From Gammaproteobacteria bacterium (GTDB lineage: Bacteria > Pseudomonadota > Gammaproteobacteria > Eutrophobiales > Eutrophobiaceae), in NCBI GenBank assembly GCA_012103475.1, contig WLWS01000001.1, forward strand, positions 372,001 to 436,000: a stretch of DNA of 64,000 bases. The letters are read 5' to 3'. The notes under the pieces were generated by a model that had not been told where the DNA came from, did not search any database, and was given only the letters and a program-made list of their open reading frames with translations. Positions within the stretch are counted from its first letter, which is position 1, and each line of letters opens with the position of its first letter. This document shows positions 17,277 through 24,918 of this stretch, piece after piece. Both the position numbers and the translations under genes were made by a program.

Positions 17277-18515
17277 ATGCAAAACAATTTTAACTATCTC
17301 CTTTCCATTCGCACGATTGCCATGACTGGCCAGTTGCTAGCTCTCGTTGCCATGCATCAGTTTTTTGGAATTTCACTACCCTTGATGCCGGTGGTCACAA
17401 TCCTGTTTGCTCTGGCCTTGTTTACCTTTGTTTCCTGGCACTACTATCGTCGTGTCAGTGAGGTGTCCGAAAGCAGCTTTACCTTTCAGCTTGCGGTCGA
17501 TTTGCTAGCTCTGACCTTACTGGTTTATTACACAGGCGGCTCGGCAAATCCTTTCATATTTTTGTTCATACTGCCCATTATTTTTGCGGCTGCCAGTATG
17601 CGAGCCGCTCTGACCGCGGTGCTGACTTTAACGGCCGTCACCTGCTACACCTTTCTTATGTTTTTCCATGTGCCGATTGCCGAGCATCACACAGAAAGCA
17701 GTGGCATAGCGCTGCACATCTGGGGCATGTGGTATGGCTTCGTCCTCAGTGCCGGTCTGGTAAGCTACTATGTCTCGCGCATAGCACAAACACTTCGCGA
17801 GCGTGATGCCGCATTGGCAACAGCCCGTGAAGAAGCACTGCGGGCTGAACAAATGGTTACGCTGGGGACACTTGCGGCAGGCACCGCGCATGAACTGGGC
17901 ACGCCTCTCTCGACAATGGCAATTCTGATTAAGGAACTGGAACTTGAAGCTCTGGATAAAAATATCGCCGAAGATTTACACCTGATTCGAAGTCAGATCG
18001 ATCGCTGCAAGGCAATACTCAACAAGATGTCTTCCGATGCAGGACAACTTCAGGCTATCGCGGGACACGCCATCGCTATTGACAATTATCTGCAGGATAT
18101 TACTGATGAGTGGCGACTTCTGCGTAGCCAGATGAATGTCTCAATCAGCTGGCAGGGTAGCCGCCCCGTGCCTGTCATTATTGCCGATCAAACACTGACC
18201 CACGCCATTGTTAATGTACTTGATAATGCCGCTGATGCTTCAGCAAAATCAGTAGAAATAAACGGACGCTGGACCGAGGATAAACTGACACTGTGCGTCA
18301 GCAACGACGGTAAAAACTTGTCGTCAGAAACAAAGGACGCCATCGGTCAGGAAATTCTACAGGGGAAAACGGAAGGCCTCGGCATCGGGCTCTATCTTGC
18401 ACAAACGACATTGACGCGACTCGGTGGCCGGATAGATTTCACCAACTTGCAGCCCGACGGTGTCATGGCAAAAATCGAATTACCTCTACAGACGCTACTT
18501 GCCAGCGATGACTGA
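17277..18515 (+). CDS. regB: RegB/PrrB-type redox-sensing histidine kinase
   Basis: A 412-residue sensor kinase with about six N-terminal membrane helices (residues 15-165), a phosphoacceptor H-box HELGTPLSTMAI (H205), and a C-terminal ATPase domain (NVLDNAADAS, GLGIGLYLAQ). It has the two redox features of the RegB family: the quinone-binding heptad GGSANPF at 87-93, matching GGxxNPF, and the conserved cysteine in QIDRCKAIL (C244), equivalent to the redox switch of RegB. RegB phosphorylates RegA when the ubiquinone pool is reduced. The start ATG has CAGGGAG upstream. The gene overlaps its regulator by eight bases. Confidence 0.9.
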   Translation: MQNNFNYLLSIRTIAMTGQLLALVAMHQFFGISLPLMPVVTILFALALFTFVSWHYYRRVSEVSESSFTFQLAVDLLALTLLVYYTGGSANPFIFLFILPIIFAAASMRAALTAVLTLTAVTCYTFLMFFHVPIAEHHTESSGIALHIWGMWYGFVLSAGLVSYYVSRIAQTLRERDAALATAREEALRAEQMVTLGTLAAGTAHELGTPLSTMAILIKELELEALDKNIAEDLHLIRSQIDRCKAILNKMSSDAGQLQAIAGHAIAIDNYLQDITDEWRLLRSQMNVSISWQGSRPVPVIIADQTLTHAIVNVLDNAADASAKSVEINGRWTEDKLTLCVSNDGKNLSSETKDAIGQEILQGKTEGLGIGLYLAQTTLTRLGGRIDFTNLQPDGVMAKIELPLQTLLASDD

Positions 18516-19068
18516 GACAATGCCAGACACGGGCAGCGAGAATACGATACTCGTCGTCGATGACGATGAAATTTTCTGTCAGGTACTCACACGTGCCCTG
18601 AATTCAAGACAACTACAAACACTGACGGCGCACAACACCGAACAGGCCTTTCAACTTGCTCAGCAGAATAAGCCGGGCTATGCCGTAATTGATCTGCGCA
18701 TGCCGGAATCTTCCGGCCTGCAACTCATACCTGAGTTACTCAAGGTCAATCAGGACATGCGCATCATTGTTCTCACCGGCTACGCCAGTATCACAACCGC
18801 AGTTGAAGCCATTAAACTCGGAGCTATTCATTACCTGACCAAGCCGGCAGACGCTGATGAAATTATCGCCGCACTTGCCAATGCCAGTGGTGACAGTTCA
18901 GCACAGGTACGGGATAAACCGCTGTCACTGGAAAGACTGGAATGGGAACATCTTCAGAAAGTACTGGCAGATTGCGATGGCAATATCTCTGCTGCAGCGA
19001 GACAACTGGGTATGCATCGACGAACACTACAGCGCAAATTGAACAAGCGCCCGGTAAAATTTCACTAA
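18508..19068 (+). CDS. regA: RegA/PrrA-type response regulator
   Basis: A 186-residue regulator with a receiver domain (VVDDDE; phosphoacceptor D62 in AVIDLRMPESSG; LTGYASITTAVEAIKLGA; K in YLTKP) and a C-terminal Fis-type helix-turn-helix (NISAAARQLGMHRRTLQRKL), the arrangement of RegA/PrrA/ActR. These activate or repress respiratory, redox and carbon genes in response to RegB. The start is set at ATG 18508 inside ATGACTGA, overlapping the end of the kinase gene; upstream in-frame ATGs would extend it into the kinase coding sequence without family support. The two genes form an operon. Confidence 0.9.
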   Translation: MTETMPDTGSENTILVVDDDEIFCQVLTRALNSRQLQTLTAHNTEQAFQLAQQNKPGYAVIDLRMPESSGLQLIPELLKVNQDMRIIVLTGYASITTAVEAIKLGAIHYLTKPADADEIIAALANASGDSSAQVRDKPLSLERLEWEHLQKVLADCDGNISAAARQLGMHRRTLQRKLNKRPVKFH

Positions 19069-19082
19069 GGGAAAAAGTATCC

Positions 19083-19937
19083 TTAGCTGTCGATTAGTAC
19101 CTTAACGTTGTCGATCAACCTAGCGGAGCCGAGCCAGGCCGCGGTGAGAATAGACAGGCGCAAATCCTGAGCTTTCGGTTCGGCCAGATCGTCAGTTCTG
19201 CGTACACTGAAGTATTCCGGTCTGAAACCATTTGTTTCCAGTGCTTTCATTCCTTCGGCTTCGATAGCAGGTATCTGATCGGGTGAGTGTCGTAAACGTT
19301 GCGCGGCGCTTTGCAGCAGCTGGTAAATAAGTGGAGCCTGCTTACGTTCTGTCATATTCAGATAAGCATTACGTGAACTCATGGCAAGACCATCTTCTTC
19401 GCGGATTACCGGCATACCCACTATCTCAATTGGCATGCATAGGTCGCTAACAGCGCGCTTTATCACCAGTAGCTGCTGAAAGTCCTTTTCACCGAACAGA
19501 GCGAAATCCGGCTGTGTGTTAATCAACAATTTGGTGACTACTGTAGCAACACCGGAAAAATGCTCGGGTCTGAAACGACCGCATAGAATATTACTCAGTT
19601 CAGGCACAAATACTCTGGTATCAGTATCGACTCCACCCGGATAGAGTTGTTTTAAATCAGGTGCAAAAAGCAGATCAAGATTGTTATCGGCAAGACCCGC
19701 GCTATCCTTTTCAAGTGTGCTCGGATAACTCTCATAATCTTCGCCTTTACCAAACTGAATAGGATTCACAAAAATACTAACGACAGTTTTATCCGCCAGC
19801 TCAGTTGCGCGTTCGAGCAGGGAAAAATGGCCTTTATGCAGATTTCCCATGGTTGGAACAAAAGCAATACTTGCCCCTTCCCGTTTCCATTGATTAACAA
19901 CTCGATGTAAACCAGCCAGATCGAATACTGTTTCCAT
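19083..19937 (-). CDS. panC: Pantothenate synthetase
   Basis: Catalyses ATP-dependent condensation of pantoate and beta-alanine to pantothenate, the last step of vitamin B5 synthesis. The 284-residue protein contains FVPTMGNLHKGHFSLL (the HIGH-like nucleotide-binding motif, about residues 26-41), GEKDFQQLLVIKR and the KMSKS-like EEDGLAMSSRNAYL. I chose ATG 19937 (METVFDLAGL) because it gives the family length; the earlier ATG at 19979 adds 14 unsupported residues. It lies about 100 bases downstream of panB in the same direction, and the two probably form part of the pcnB-folK-dNK-panB-panC transcription unit. Confidence 0.96.
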   Translation of the reverse strand: METVFDLAGLHRVVNQWKREGASIAFVPTMGNLHKGHFSLLERATELADKTVVSIFVNPIQFGKGEDYESYPSTLEKDSAGLADNNLDLLFAPDLKQLYPGGVDTDTRVFVPELSNILCGRFRPEHFSGVATVVTKLLINTQPDFALFGEKDFQQLLVIKRAVSDLCMPIEIVGMPVIREEDGLAMSSRNAYLNMTERKQAPLIYQLLQSAAQRLRHSPDQIPAIEAEGMKALETNGFRPEYFSVRRTDDLAEPKAQDLRLSILTAAWLGSARLIDNVKVLIDS

Positions 19938-20036
19938 ACTGCCTCCCGATCGGGTGTCATGTAATACCGATGCTTTCATTATAGCTATTGAATTCTATAT
20001 GCGTGTTGAACGCCTTGATTGGCTGGATTATTTTTA

Positions 20037-20831
20037 TTATTTAAAACTGTGCTCGATGGCTGGAAAGTCCCCCGACTTCACCGCGCTCACATAGTCGCGT
20101 ATAGCATCGCTAATGTTGCCACTTTCTGCAAGAAAGTTTTTCGCCATATGCGGCGATTTGATGGAAACTCCGAGCAAATCATAGAGTACCAGAACCTGAC
20201 CATCGCAAGCCACACCAGCGCCAATTCCGATAGTCGGAATATTCAGTGCCGCGGTAACCTGTTCTGCCAGATCGGCCGGAATACATTCCAGCACAACCAT
20301 CTTCGCGCCGGCTGACTGCAGAGCCAGCGCACCATTCATAATTCGTCTGGCACTGTTTTCATCGCGGCCCTGTACTTTGTAACCACCATATAATTCCACC
20401 GACTGCGGCTGCAGACCAACGTGACCACAGACTTCAATATTATTGGCGCAAAGATGTTCGACAACTTCCTGCATCTCTACTCCGCCTTCAAGCTTGACCA
20501 CTTTGGCACCCGCCTGAACAAGACGTTCTGCATTATGCAAAGCCAGCTCCTTCGTTTCATAACTCTGAAAAGGCAAATCGCTGACCAGCATGGCGCGCTT
20601 ACAGGTTTTGCTAACCAGTCTGGTGTGATAGACCATGTCATCCATACTGACATCAAGCGTATTTGCTTCTCCCTGCAAAACCATACCGAGCGAGTCACCA
20701 ACCAGTACGACTTCAACACCGGCTGCATCAAGCAAGGCAGCGAAACTGGCATCATAGGCAGTCAGACTGACAATCTTCTCTGCCTTTTTTTTCATTGCAA
20801 ACAGCTCTTGAAATGTAATTTTTTCAATCAT
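20037..20831 (-). CDS. panB: 3-methyl-2-oxobutanoate hydroxymethyltransferase
   Basis: Transfers a hydroxymethyl group from methylene-tetrahydrofolate to alpha-ketoisovalerate, giving ketopantoate, the first step of pantothenate synthesis. The 264-residue sequence shows VSLTAYDASFAALLDAAGVE, the metal- and substrate-binding GDSLGMVLQG, and GHVGLQPQSVELYGGYKVQG. Normal length. The start ATG overlaps the stop of the deoxynucleoside kinase gene (ATGA), implying coupled translation. The association with folK upstream makes sense because the cofactor is a folate. Ketopantoate reductase (panE) is not in the window. Confidence 0.96.
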   Translation of the reverse strand: MIEKITFQELFAMKKKAEKIVSLTAYDASFAALLDAAGVEVVLVGDSLGMVLQGEANTLDVSMDDMVYHTRLVSKTCKRAMLVSDLPFQSYETKELALHNAERLVQAGAKVVKLEGGVEMQEVVEHLCANNIEVCGHVGLQPQSVELYGGYKVQGRDENSARRIMNGALALQSAGAKMVVLECIPADLAEQVTAALNIPTIGIGAGVACDGQVLVLYDLLGVSIKSPHMAKNFLAESGNISDAIRDYVSAVKSGDFPAIEHSFK

Positions 20832-21484
20832 AAGGATTGTGGATTCAGATAATGTTTACCGGGTCCCAGATCACGAATGTAATTAAGTAAATAATCATAA
20901 TCACTGTCGCTATCAACAAGATTAATATCCGTCGTATTAACTATCAGAGTTGGTGAATCATTGTAATGGTAAAAAAACTGCACGTACGCATCGCTGATTT
21001 TTTTCAGGTAGCTGTCTTCGATCTTTTGCTCAAAGGCAATCTTACGTGCATAGATACGCTGTAGAAGAACATCAACCGGAGCCTGCAGATAGATAACAAG
21101 ATCGGGAACCGGTGCCTCTGGCATCAGCCTCTGGTAAACCTGATTGTACAAATCGAACTCGCTGTCATCGAGTGTGATCTCGGCAAACAACTGATCTTTC
21201 TGCATAAGAAAATCTGAAATCTGGGCTGGTTTGAACATATCGGCCTGACGCAGGACTTCGCTTATTTTCAGGCGCTGAAACAGAAAATGTAATTGCGTCG
21301 GTAGCGCCGCACTCTTTGGATCTTCATAAAAGCGTGGCAGAAAAGGATTATCAAGTGCGTTTTCCAGCATGAGTTCTGTATTAAAGGTGTTGGCCAGTCG
21401 TTTCGCCAATATTGTCTTGCCGACACCGATCGGTCCTTCAACTACGACGTACTTGAGCCTACGATTGTTGAGCCCGATATTCAT
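20828..21484 (-). CDS. Deoxynucleoside kinase family protein
   Basis: A 218-residue P-loop kinase of the deoxyadenosine/deoxyguanosine kinase type, which phosphorylates deoxynucleosides for salvage. The Walker A motif is VVVEGPIGVGKTILAKRL (about residues 13-30); the lid region RKIAFEQKIEDSYLKKISDA and the closing VNTTDIN are typical. The precise nucleoside preference cannot be read from the sequence. The chosen ATG at 21484 overlaps the end of folK by 26 bases, and the first residues before the P-loop are variable in the family. It sits between folK and panB and is translationally linked to panB. Confidence 0.85.
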   Translation of the reverse strand: MNIGLNNRRLKYVVVEGPIGVGKTILAKRLANTFNTELMLENALDNPFLPRFYEDPKSAALPTQLHFLFQRLKISEVLRQADMFKPAQISDFLMQKDQLFAEITLDDSEFDLYNQVYQRLMPEAPVPDLVIYLQAPVDVLLQRIYARKIAFEQKIEDSYLKKISDAYVQFFYHYNDSPTLIVNTTDINLVDSDSDYDYLLNYIRDLGPGKHYLNPQSL

Positions 21485-21965
21485 TAGAATCCAGTTTTTT
21501 TAAATCACCGCCGTCCATATTTTCCTTTAATTCTTTAAGCTTGCCCATTCCCGGAATTGTCAGTTCTGGCGCAATCTCATACAAGGGATATAAGACAAAA
21601 CTTCGTTTTGCCATTTCAGTATGAGGGACGCACAAACGTTCATCCTGAATAATCTGATCGCCATAAAGCAGGATATCCAGGTCCAGGGTTCTCGGCCCCC
21701 AGTGCCTTTCGCGCACACGATGATGACGCTTCTCCAGATTCTGCAGCTGGTCCAGTAAATCATGCGCACTTAAAGCTGTAGACAACTGTACCACGGCGTT
21801 AACAAAGTCATCCTGATCCTGCGGGCCCATTGGCCTACTGACATACAATGAAGACGCGACTTGAAGACGGCAATGCGATAAGCCTGCCAGTTCATTGATG
21901 GCCTGGTTTATTTGTTCAACTGGCTGCGCCAGATTACTGCCGAGACCAATATAGCTTTCCAGCAT
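21459..21965 (-). CDS. folK: 2-amino-4-hydroxy-6-hydroxymethyldihydropteridine pyrophosphokinase
   Basis: Transfers pyrophosphate from ATP to 6-hydroxymethyl-dihydropterin in folate synthesis. The 168-residue protein begins SYIGLGSNLAQPVEQI and contains the signature RHWGPRTLDLDILLYGD, with the two aspartates that bind magnesium. Length is normal. The start codon shares one base with the pcnB stop (TGATG), a typical gammaproteobacterial pcnB-folK coupling. Confidence 0.95.
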   Translation of the reverse strand: MLESYIGLGSNLAQPVEQINQAINELAGLSHCRLQVASSLYVSRPMGPQDQDDFVNAVVQLSTALSAHDLLDQLQNLEKRHHRVRERHWGPRTLDLDILLYGDQIIQDERLCVPHTEMAKRSFVLYPLYEIAPELTIPGMGKLKELKENMDGGDLKKLDSNEYRAQQS

Positions 21966-23305
21966 CAGGATTTCGGCTTACGCGGACGTCTCGCCTGCCG
22001 CACATGGCGGGGTCTGTGTGTCGTTTTCGTCTTGCGTGCTGAAGCCATTAATTCGCTATTCTCTTCCTGAAAGTCTGTCCACCACTGCACCAGTTCCTCG
22101 ACGTTTTCACCGGCCTGTGCCCTTAACAGCAGAAAATCATAGCCCGCACGAAATCTCGGATGCGTTATCAGTCTATGTGGCCGCTTACCCCCTCGTCGAG
22201 GCAGACGTGGCTGTAATTGCCAGACCTCACGCGCAAACTGACTGAAGCGCCGGGGCATCGCCGTTGTCGCAATCTGTCTGGAAATCACTACATCTGCTGC
22301 CAGTTTGAAAGCCTCATGTTCATGCTGGCCCTTTGCCATGTATTCGCGCACCAGTTCCTGCATCGGTTCCCAGAGCAGGGCTGCCAGAATAAAGCCCGGC
22401 GTCACCGGCATGTTCTCGGCAAGACGCTTATCGGTGTTCTCCAGCGCATGGATCAGCAGGGTATGTGGAAAACCACCCTCCTGCGTTGCCAGCACCGCCT
22501 CGGTCTGTGGAAAAAGCTCAGCAAACAAGCCGTAATGCCTCAGTTGTTCAAAGCTCTGCACCGCATAACCACTCAGAAACAATTTAAGCACCTCTTCAAA
22601 CAGCCTTGCCGCCGGAATCTCGCGCAGCAAGTGTGCCTGTTTCTGAATCGGCGCTTCCGTGGCCGGTTCAATTCGAAAACCCAGTTTCACCGCAAAACGA
22701 ACGGCTCTGAGCATGCGCACCGGATCTTCAATATAACGTTCAGTCGGATCTCCAACCATGCGAATACGACCGGCAAGAATATCTTCCATACCACCGACGT
22801 AATCAACGACCGAGAAATCCTTTATGTTGTAGAACAGGGCATTCACTGAAAGATCGCGCCGCCAGACATCGTCGTCGATTGTGCCGTAAACATTGTCACG
22901 GATAATCCTGCCTTCAAGCGATTCACCAGCAGGGTCGGCGTCATTCACATGTGAGCCACGAAAAGTCGACACTTCGATCACTTCCTGCTCACGACCACGT
23001 CCATAATGAATATGCACCAATCGAAAACGCCGGCCGATAATCCGGCTGTTGCGAAACAGCTCGCGTATCTGCTCCGGGTGAGCATTGGTCGCCACATCGA
23101 AATCCTTGGGCTCGCGGCCAAGTAAAAGATCGCGCACACTACCACCAACCAGATAGGCCTGAAATCCGGCATTGCTTAATCGATTCAGCACTTTCAGCGC
23201 CGCATCGCTGATATTCGCCCGTGAAATACAGTGATGTTCGCGCGAAATCACGCGGGCTTTCGGTTTTAGAACGGAAACTTTCGCCGTTTGAATATCCGAG
23301 TTCAT
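21965..23305 (-). CDS. pcnB: Poly(A) polymerase I
   Basis: Adds poly(A) tails to RNA 3' ends, promoting decay. The 446-residue protein shows the nucleotidyltransferase head FQAYLVGGSVRDLLLGREPK followed by DFDVATNA, whose two aspartates bind metal, then RIIGRRFRLVHIHYG, a pattern that separates PcnB from CCA-adding enzymes. The C-terminus is strongly basic (KTTHRPRHVRQARRPRKPKS), as expected for RNA binding. It appears to be first in the leftward unit pcnB-folK-dNK-panB-panC, starting 76 bases from the tRNA-Glu gene on the other strand. Confidence 0.95.
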   Translation of the reverse strand: MNSDIQTAKVSVLKPKARVISREHHCISRANISDAALKVLNRLSNAGFQAYLVGGSVRDLLLGREPKDFDVATNAHPEQIRELFRNSRIIGRRFRLVHIHYGRGREQEVIEVSTFRGSHVNDADPAGESLEGRIIRDNVYGTIDDDVWRRDLSVNALFYNIKDFSVVDYVGGMEDILAGRIRMVGDPTERYIEDPVRMLRAVRFAVKLGFRIEPATEAPIQKQAHLLREIPAARLFEEVLKLFLSGYAVQSFEQLRHYGLFAELFPQTEAVLATQEGGFPHTLLIHALENTDKRLAENMPVTPGFILAALLWEPMQELVREYMAKGQHEHEAFKLAADVVISRQIATTAMPRRFSQFAREVWQLQPRLPRRGGKRPHRLITHPRFRAGYDFLLLRAQAGENVEELVQWWTDFQEENSELMASARKTKTTHRPRHVRQARRPRKPKS

Positions 23306-23338
23306 TGATTTATAAAGAGTTTTTCATAAAAGAGGGAT

Positions 23339-23366
23339 TTGTCTGAGACCTGAGGATGCGTATAAT
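23339..23366 (+). promoter_or_regulatory. tRNA-Glu promoter
   Basis: TTGTCT at 23339-23344, a 16-base gap and a perfect TATAAT at 23361-23366, ending 15 bases before the mature tRNA. Strength and position fit a stable-RNA promoter. Confidence 0.75.
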
Positions 23367-23381
23367 ACCATTGTTTTTCGG

Positions 23382-23457
23382 GCTCCCTTCGTCTAGTGGC
23401 CCAGGACGCTGGCCTCTCACGCCGGAAACAGGGGTTCGAGTCCCCTAGGGAGCGCCA
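23382..23457 (+). tRNA. tRNA-Glu (anticodon CTC)
   Basis: A complete 76-base cloverleaf. The acceptor stem is GCTCCCT (23382-23388) against AGGGAGC (23447-23453), followed by discriminator G and an encoded CCA at 23455-23457. The anticodon arm reads GCTGGCCTCTCACGCCGG with CTC in the loop, and the T arm is CAGGGGTTCGAGTCCCCT. The identity follows from the anticodon and the close match to bacterial glutamate tRNAs. The CTC anticodon is an additional isoacceptor; most bacteria rely on TTC. Confidence 0.96.
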
Positions 23458-23462
23458 TAAAC

Positions 23463-23478
23463 TGTGATTCAATTCACA
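23463..23478 (+). promoter_or_regulatory. CRP/Vfr-type binding site upstream of the SLAM-like operon
   Basis: TGTGA-TTCAAT-TCACA is a perfectly symmetrical CRP core with the standard six-base spacer. A -10-like TAATAT lies at 23502-23507, with no good -35 box. The site would be centred about 43 bases before a start near 23514, the position expected for a class II activator. The same palindrome could be a weak tRNA terminator, but it has no T run. Confidence 0.55.
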
Positions 23479-23573
23479 ACAATTTATCGGTCAATAGGGT
23501 CTAATATGCTGTTTGTTGTATGCGGCAGAATAAACGGATAATTACCAGTCTCGTAGAGAAGCCAGGAGCTGTA

Positions 23574-24905
23574 ATGTTTTTAAAACATGTCATAAAAATC
23601 GTCGCACTTACTTATCTAATTGCTTTTTCCTTTTTTGCGCATGCCAGCGAGCTGCTAAATGACGCGGAACAATTAATCAAACAGAATAAATCTGAGCAAG
23701 CTTACGAATTGTTGTTTGCAGTATATGAAGAGCATGCGGGAACACCTCGTTTTGATTTGTTGCTGGGTATCGCTGCTCTTAACGCAGGCCACCCGACTCA
23801 GGCCGTCTTTGCTCTGGAAAGAGTACTGGCTCTTGAACCGGATAACGACTGGGCTCGAGCAGAGCTGGCTCGCGCCTATTACGAAATGGGTGAAAACGAG
23901 GCGGCGAAAGAAGAATTTACCGAAGTAAAAGGGAAAGAGTTACCCGGCAGCATGGCAAGCACGATTGATAAATACCTGACTGCCATTGATTTACGTCTGG
24001 GTTCACAACGCACTAGAATCGATGTCTACATTGATGCCACTGCGGGTTACGACTCGAACGTCAACAGCGCCACCGACACATCTCTGGTTGCCATTCCTGC
24101 ATTTGGTAATCTCCAGTTCACCCTTGATAACTCCGGTCGTGAACTCGACAGTGGTTTTTTAAGCCTTGGTGCCGGCACTTTTTTCTCTACGCCTTTCCTG
24201 GAAAAAGAAGATGTGAGATTGTTTGGTGGTATCAATCTGCGTGAACGTATTACCTTTAGCGAAACGGATTTCAAAACACGATCTCTTAACGGACAGGTTG
24301 GTCTGCGTTATCAGAAAGACAAAAACGCTTTTATTGCTTCAATAAGCGGGCAGAAGTATTGGTTAGGTGGTGATGAAAACAGGGATTTGCTTGGGGTTAA
24401 TTTGCAATGGTTGCACTCCTATAGTGAATTCACACAGGTATCTCTGTTCGGTACAGTAAATACGCAACGTTTCCCCGGCCAGAGAGTAAGAAACCTTAAT
24501 CAATACACCGGCGGTATTGGTATTGTTCATGCTCTGCAACGTAAGGGGGATCCGATTATCTTTGCCTCATTATCAGGTGGCACGGATGCAGAGCTTCGAG
24601 GTTCTCGTCCGGATATTGGCAAAACTTTTATCAGTCTGCGTGTAGGTGGTCAATACACACTTAACGAGAAGCTTGTTATGCATGGCAGTGTCAGCTATCA
24701 ACGCAGCGATCACGGTGGACTTGATCCCCTGTTTCTGATCGAACGTGATGACGATTTTGTGTTACTGCGAACGGGGCTTGTCTACAGCTGGTTCGCTGGC
24801 TGGACCATCCGACCGGAAATTCAATTTTCGAATAACAATTCAAACATAGTTATCAACGATTTTGACCGCTGGCAGACTCTTGTCACTGTTCGAAACCAGT
24901 TTTAG
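23574..24905 (+). CDS. TPR plus outer-membrane barrel protein, SLAM-like (DUF560)
   Basis: A 443-residue protein with a signal peptide (VALTYLIAFSFFAHA), a helical TPR region at about residues 25-145 (RFDLLLGIAALNAGHPTQAV, then VLALEPDNDWARAELARAYY) and a C-terminal beta barrel (from about 155) ending in phenylalanine. This architecture is that of surface lipoprotein assembly modulators (SLAM, DUF560), outer-membrane proteins that help surface proteins cross the outer membrane. Assignment is by architecture; sequence identity to known SLAMs cannot be judged here. ATG 23574 has AGGAG at 23564-23568. The FecR-domain gene follows after 13 bases, so the two form an operon, and its product is the obvious candidate client. 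Confidence 0.65.
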   Translation: MFLKHVIKIVALTYLIAFSFFAHASELLNDAEQLIKQNKSEQAYELLFAVYEEHAGTPRFDLLLGIAALNAGHPTQAVFALERVLALEPDNDWARAELARAYYEMGENEAAKEEFTEVKGKELPGSMASTIDKYLTAIDLRLGSQRTRIDVYIDATAGYDSNVNSATDTSLVAIPAFGNLQFTLDNSGRELDSGFLSLGAGTFFSTPFLEKEDVRLFGGINLRERITFSETDFKTRSLNGQVGLRYQKDKNAFIASISGQKYWLGGDENRDLLGVNLQWLHSYSEFTQVSLFGTVNTQRFPGQRVRNLNQYTGGIGIVHALQRKGDPIIFASLSGGTDAELRGSRPDIGKTFISLRVGGQYTLNEKLVMHGSVSYQRSDHGGLDPLFLIERDDDFVLLRTGLVYSWFAGWTIRPEIQFSNNNSNIVINDFDRWQTLVTVRNQF

Positions 24906-24918
24906 GGAGAAAATCGGC

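Noticed and set aside
23382..23457. tRNA-Glu as an integration site for an island
   Set aside because: No integrase or duplicated tRNA end was seen on either side; the flanks are a housekeeping operon and the SLAM-like operon.
23463..23478. Palindrome after the tRNA as a terminator
   Set aside because: No run of T follows it and the stem is short; the fit to a CRP site with a -10 box at the correct distance is better, though not proven.
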